Shown: positions 13,937 through 16,825 of the stretch, in pieces
How the letters are laid out: the number at the start of each line of letters is the position of its first letter
Numbering within the stretch: the first letter of the stretch is position 1
Assembly: GCA_037444855.1 (NCBI GenBank)
Contig: JBBILO010000017.1
Coordinates: 1 to 16,825, forward strand
From: JBBILO01 sp037444855
GTDB lineage: Bacteria; Patescibacteriota; Microgenomatia; UBA1406; GWC2-37-13
DNA: 16,825 nucleotides
Reading direction: 5' to 3'
The notes under the pieces: model-generated
What the model was told of the DNA's origin: nothing
The model's input: only the letters and a program-made list of their open reading frames with translations
The model's database searches: none
Program-made: the position numbers and the translations under genes

Positions 13937-15095
13937 GTAATTTTAGAAGATTTTATTAATAAAAACCAACAGATCTTACTAACAATTTTTTTGATTGTTT
14001 TTATTGACCTTTTAGGATTTGGAATCATTTTGGCTTTACTTCCCTATATCGCTGAAAAATATCAAGCCGATCCTTTGCAGATTGGTTTATTGACTGCCAC
14101 CTATTCATTTTTTCAACTAATTTCATCACCAATTCTTGGTCGTCTTTCTGACATCTACGGAAGAAAAAAACTTTTGATTATCTCTCGATTAGGCAGTGCC
14201 TTTGGGTCTTACTTCTTGGTTTAGCTAATAATCTTGCTTTACTTTCTCTTTCTCGAATAATTGATGGAATAACCGGAGCCAATATTTCAATCGCTCAAGC
14301 CTACATTGCTTATGTCACGACAAAAGAAAATCGTGCTAAGGGAATGCGGCTTATCGGAGCCACTTTTGGATTAGGATTTATTTTTGGTCCAGCAATTGGT
14401 GGTGCTTTATCTAAGATCTTTTATTCAGCGCCCGCTTATTTTGCTACCATTATTTCACAAATAACTGTCTTAACAACAACTTTTTTTTCTTCAAGAGACA
14501 GTCAAGGAAAAAAAGGAAAATAATTTTTCCATAAAAAAGTCTCTCAGTTTATAAAAGTTTTAAAAGAATATACGATTGGAATACTGATTATAATTTTCTT
14601 TTACTAAATTTTGCTTTCTCGATTCAAACAGGATTTTTGCTTTATGGACTGAAATTATACTAAGCGATAACGGCTGGTTTTTTAGCTATTTTGGAATTTT
14701 AGCGGTGGTTTTTAAAACCCAAATTTTACCTTTTATTGTAAAAAAATTTCATGAACCAAAATTCCTTCAGCGTCGCTTTTTCTTACTTTTTTAGGAATGA
14801 TTTTAATTGATTTCACTCTTAAACCTGGATTTTTATACCTTTCTTTATTTTTTATGCCTTTAGGAAATGGTCTGACTAACCCGACAATTCAAGCTTTTGC
14901 CTCAGAAAATGTTTCTAAAGATGAATACGGAGAAAATCCTGGATTACTCCAATCTGCTAAATCCATAGGAAGGATATTGGGCGAATATTAGCTGGCGAAA
15001 TATTTCAACTTCACGGAAAAGATTACCCTTATTTATTCGCCGCCTTAATAATAGTTGTCGTCTTTTTTGTTTCTTTAAGAATTAAAGAAAGATAA
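13937..15095 (+). pseudogene. Broken MFS drug/solute transporter (TetA-like)
   Basis: The reading frame begins without a clear ATG (open from 13928) and codes an MFS N-terminus: FIDLLGFGIILALLPYIAEK, then motif A as GRLSDIYGRKKLL (frame stops at 14224). The protein continues in another frame from 14221 with LSLSRIIDGITGANISIAQA and GATFGLGFIFGPAIGGALSK up to a TAA at 14521. Further pieces in shifted frames follow: helix-rich segments near 14600-14780, FFMPLGNGLTNPTIQAFASE (about 14850-14909), and the C-terminal EIFQLHGKDYPYLFAALIIV up to the stop at 15093-15095. At least four frame changes are needed. Together the pieces give one MFS protein of about 12 helices. Breaks are frame changes with protein sequence well kept between them, so recent decay or sequencing indels are both possible. 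Confidence 0.85.
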
Positions 15096-15097
15096 AG

Positions 15098-15122
15098 CTT
15101 TCAAACCTACGAGGTTTGAAAA
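15098..15122. repeat. Perfect hairpin after the MFS remnant
   Basis: TTTCAAACCT (15099-15108) and AGGTTTGAAA (15112-15121) form a 10-bp perfect stem with loop ACG. No T tract follows on either strand, so it is not a standard terminator. It resembles dispersed intergenic palindromes. Confidence 0.5.
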
Positions 15123-15133
15123 CAAGCTTCAAT

Positions 15134-15233
15134 TCATTTTGCTTTATGATGAAGCGCCATTTCGATGATTTCTTTTAGAGTAATTTTGTTAATATTAATT
15201 AGTAAAATCAACTTAAGTTTTTTTTAACCTTAA
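15134..15233 (-). pseudogene. C-terminal coding remnant, unknown product
   Basis: An open minus-strand frame ends in ININKITLKEIIEMALHHKA then Lys and TGA at 15134-15136. Upstream the frame runs into a stop in AT-rich DNA without a start codon. It reads like the tail of a helical protein, but I do not recognise it. Confidence 0.3.
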
Positions 15234-15258
15234 ATTTTTATTTTTAAATTAATTTCAT

Positions 15259-15560
15259 TTACCATCTCCCAACTTTGACAAAAAAACAAAAAATACCACC
15301 AACAGTCACAAAGAAACTAATTTTTCATTGAGAAAAAATGTTAAGACGGTTTTTTTCAACCGGATCTGAACACAAACCAATCACTTCTCGATAGTTAAAG
15401 AAGAAAATTTTTCATTTTGATTATAACGAGCAGCACAAATCCGAACTCGATTTAGACTAATATGACAATACCAAGAATATGCGAAACAATGAACCTTTTA
15501 TTAGATAGTGACTGATAAAGTTTGGCCAATTTCATTGAGAATGTTTTATTAAAAGTTAAA
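15259..15560 (-). pseudogene. Frameshifted remnant of a small membrane protein, unknown
   Basis: In different minus-strand frames: LNRVRICAARYNQNEKFSSL then TIEK and a stop; then IGLCSDPVEKNRLNIFSQ, a TGA, and KISFFVTVGGIFCFFVKVGR ending WTAA-type at 15259. Joined, this would be a soluble segment with Cys residues and one C-terminal membrane helix. At least two breaks are required. I recognise no family. Confidence 0.4.
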
Positions 15561-15584
15561 AAATGTTCTTTTTATCTTACTGTA

Positions 15585-15593
15585 TGATATAAT
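15585..15593 (+). promoter_or_regulatory. Extended -10 promoter of the 61-aa ORF
   Basis: TGATATAAT, a perfect extended -10, lies 27 nt before the ATG at 15621. The -35 region is unclear. Confidence 0.45.
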
Positions 15594-15620
15594 ATTTTTT
15601 TTAATATTTTGCTGTTAAAA

Positions 15621-15806
15621 ATGGAAAAATTGAAATGCCCACTTTCTCGTCAAGATCTTAAAAAAGCAGAACAATATGGTGGTTCAGATTGGCAATATTG
15701 GTCAGAGTATAATAATCGAAATGGTGATCTTTACTGTAATAAAGGAGGCCACCTTAAAAGAAGTCAATTTAATCAACCTAACCATTTAAAACATCGAAAA
15801 AATTAA
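15621..15806 (+). CDS. Small hypothetical protein with Cys/His pattern
   Basis: 61 aa starting MEKLKCPLSRQDLKKAEQYG. C6 and, near the middle, LYCNKGGH (one Cys and one His) could be zinc ligands, but the set is incomplete for a classic zinc ribbon. Aromatic WQYWSEYNNRNGD lies between. The C-terminus is basic. The ATG at 15621 is preferred to an upstream alternative start because it sits a normal distance from the extended -10 box. It is surrounded by broken genes and its 3' end overlaps a minus-strand remnant, so it may be a fragment itself. Function unknown. Confidence 0.42.
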   Translation: MEKLKCPLSRQDLKKAEQYGGSDWQYWSEYNNRNGDLYCNKGGHLKRSQFNQPNHLKHRKN

Positions 15807-16133
15807 CTTCGATAAACAAATTTTGTTTTCTCATATAAATCCAGAAACAAATGGCGTTGTCCCCATATTCCATTAACGAGACAGCAATTTTTTCGGCCCT
15901 TTTTTGATTATTATATCCGCCACCAAAAGATCTGACATCTTCAAAGGTTGGGATAGTCTTCATGAATCAGTTGCCAAACCTTATCTTTCAAAAATCGACA
16001 GTGATTTTTGGCAAAATAAGCGCTTTGTTCTCCACATAAAAATCATCTTTACCGCATTTATCGATATCAACCTGTGATTGAAGATATGATGAACATTTTG
16101 CTTTTCTTCTTTTAATTCCAACCCGCAAGTCAT
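15778..16133 (-). pseudogene. Frameshifted gene, unknown product
   Basis: From ATG 16133 the frame reads MTCGLELKEEKQNVHHIFNH and about 30 further residues to a stop. A second frame gives GEQSAYFAKNHCRFLKDKVW then QLIHEDYPNL, and a third gives EDVRSFGGGYNNQKRAEKIA followed by VSLMEYGDNAICFWIYMRKQ and a stop at 15778. The pieces join smoothly into one protein of about 115 aa with Cys and His residues near the N-terminus. The 61-aa open frame at 15778-15963 is therefore probably the last part of a broken gene, not a gene of its own. No family recognised. Confidence 0.5.
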
Positions 16134-16191
16134 TTTTTTCCCAATTGATTTAAATTAACTGATTTCTTTAGGTAATGAATTTTTTTGATAA

Positions 16192-16617
16192 TTAAATTGC
16201 GTTGCCGATGACTATTATTGCAGCAACAACGATGAGAAGATTTTTGTTCCCTTTCTCGCCCCATTTATAACAAGAGATCCTCTATATAATATACTCAATT
16301 TGCAAACAACTTAAATAGCCAACCAAACAAACTGCCTGTTTTTTCTCAAAGTTAATTCTTTCTTGAAAAACGCTATGTCTGTTGTTGGGCGGTTTTTTGT
16401 TCTTAGGCGATTTGTCTTACCTGTTCACCGATACCCCCCTTAACCGTTTGCGTGGTCAAATTTTCTTCGACTTTGGCTGCCGCTTCACTCATATGTTGTC
16501 AAGCAATCTCACTGCGAAGATTAAGGACTTTTATTTCCCCTTGATTCTTGTTTTTAGGAGTAACTGAAGCTTCTAAATAATCGTTAATAATAGAAAAACT
16601 ATTACCTTTTTTTCATT
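16192..16617 (-). pseudogene. Frameshifted coiled-coil protein with a membrane helix, unknown
   Basis: Minus-strand pieces in changing frames: NDYLEASVTPKNKNQGEIKV and LNLRSEIA, a stop, QHMSEAAAKVEENLTTQTVK (coiled-coil-like), GIGEQVRQIA, a stop, EQKTAQQQT, and finally WGEKGNKNLLIVVAAIIVIG NAI with TAA at 16192. The intact parent would be a helical, probably extracytoplasmic or tail-anchored protein. Four or more breaks are needed. It begins just downstream of the tRNA on the same strand. Shared decay with neighbours suggests a common cause. Confidence 0.5.
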
Positions 16618-16618
16618 T

Positions 16619-16694
16619 TGGCTCCCCCGCCAGGTCTCGAACCTGGAACCTACCGGTTAACAGCCGGTTGCTCTACCAATTGAGCTACAGGGGA
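16619..16694 (-). tRNA. tRNA-Asn (anticodon GTT)
   Basis: 76 nt including an encoded CCA (16621-16619). The acceptor stem TCCCCTG pairs with CGGGGGA (one G-T pair), the discriminator is G, the D arm is GCTC AATTGGTA GAGC, the anticodon stem ACCGG/CCGGT encloses CTGTTAA with GTT as anticodon, the variable loop is AGGTT, and the T arm is CCAGG TTCGAGA CCTGG. All stems are complete, in contrast to the broken genes beside it. It decodes AAC/AAU. Confidence 0.97.
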
Positions 16695-16703
16695 AATAAA
16701 TTA

Positions 16704-16709
16704 ATTATA
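16704..16709 (-). promoter_or_regulatory. -10 box of tRNA-Asn
   Basis: TATAAT on the minus strand, nine bases upstream of the mature tRNA 5' end. The -35 region is not convincing. Confidence 0.45.
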
Positions 16710-16740
16710 TCAAATTTATATGTGATCACTTATAATCCCA

Positions 16741-16800
16741 GGTAGTAAACAAATCACAAATTCCTAATCACAAATTACAAATTACAGTAAGTAAATTTTT
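16741..16800. repeat. Word-like low-complexity tract
   Basis: Repeated AAATCACAAATTCCTAATCA and CAAATTACAAATTACAG words, of the same style as the tracts around rrf2-sufC. The rest of the window end is AT-only with nothing recognisable. Confidence 0.45.
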
Positions 16801-16825
16801 AATTTTTAATTTTAAATGATAATTT

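Noticed and set aside
13991..14224. A separate 77-aa gene starting at a TTG.
   Set aside because: It is the first segment of the broken MFS transporter, whose frame opens further upstream.
15778..15963. Independent 61-aa minus-strand gene.
   Set aside because: Peptide pieces in other frames directly upstream join to it, so it is the end of a frameshifted gene.

Overview
The window is AT-rich DNA from a small-genome bacterium. It reads as a member of the Candidate Phyla Radiation (Patescibacteria): proteins are Lys/Ile/Phe-rich, genes are tightly packed and often overlap, start codons mostly lack a Shine-Dalgarno sequence, the SufD is minimal, and the gaps hold degenerate word-like repeats. 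TGA works as a normal stop (ACT-domain gene, ligase gene, sufS), so the lineage is not one that recodes TGA. The taxonomic call is inference.

Region 1 (1-7361) is mostly minus-strand and looks like amino-acid or peptide metabolism. From its promoter end it holds a promoter, a short leader, a glutamate-cysteine-ligase-like (GCS2-type) carboxylate-amine ligase of 590 aa, an AAA_14/DUF4143 ATPase with its own promoter, an M20 metallopeptidase/deacylase, a divergent ACT-domain protein on the plus strand, and a GNAT-like acetyltransferase overlapping a second M20 enzyme. Two things stand out. The ligase leader has the layout of a ribosome-controlled transcription attenuator: a 19-codon hydrophobic peptide with three consecutive Ile codons, mutually exclusive hairpins, and an intrinsic terminator just before the ligase start. 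A short copy of an M20 N-terminus also overlaps the 3' end of the ligase gene, which suggests that the ATPase gene arrived in, or was rearranged into, an older ligase-M20 junction.

Region 2 (7380-13138) is a complete plus-strand SUF iron-sulfur cluster operon in the order rrf2-like regulator, sufC, sufB, short sufD, sufS, sufU. The SufBCD scaffold builds the cluster, SufS supplies sulfur and SufU is the likely sulfur acceptor. The regulator keeps three cysteines in IscR-like spacing, so it may sense cluster status. The gaps hold dispersed repeats: word-like modules in inverted orientation on both sides of rrf2-sufC, a palindromic CATTCCGAG-type element, and a 108-bp foldback ending exactly at the sufU start.

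Region 3 (13142-13874, minus) is a two-gene unit: a membrane-anchored cytochrome b5 domain protein followed by an 82-aa two-helix membrane protein with candidate heme histidines.

Region 4 (13937-16618) is a broken tract. An MFS transporter on plus and several minus-strand coding remnants are interrupted by frame changes while residual protein sequence stays readable. This is either a decaying island or an error-rich stretch of assembly. A 61-aa ORF with a good extended -10 lies inside it. An intact tRNA-Asn(GTT) with encoded CCA, on the minus strand, closes the window.
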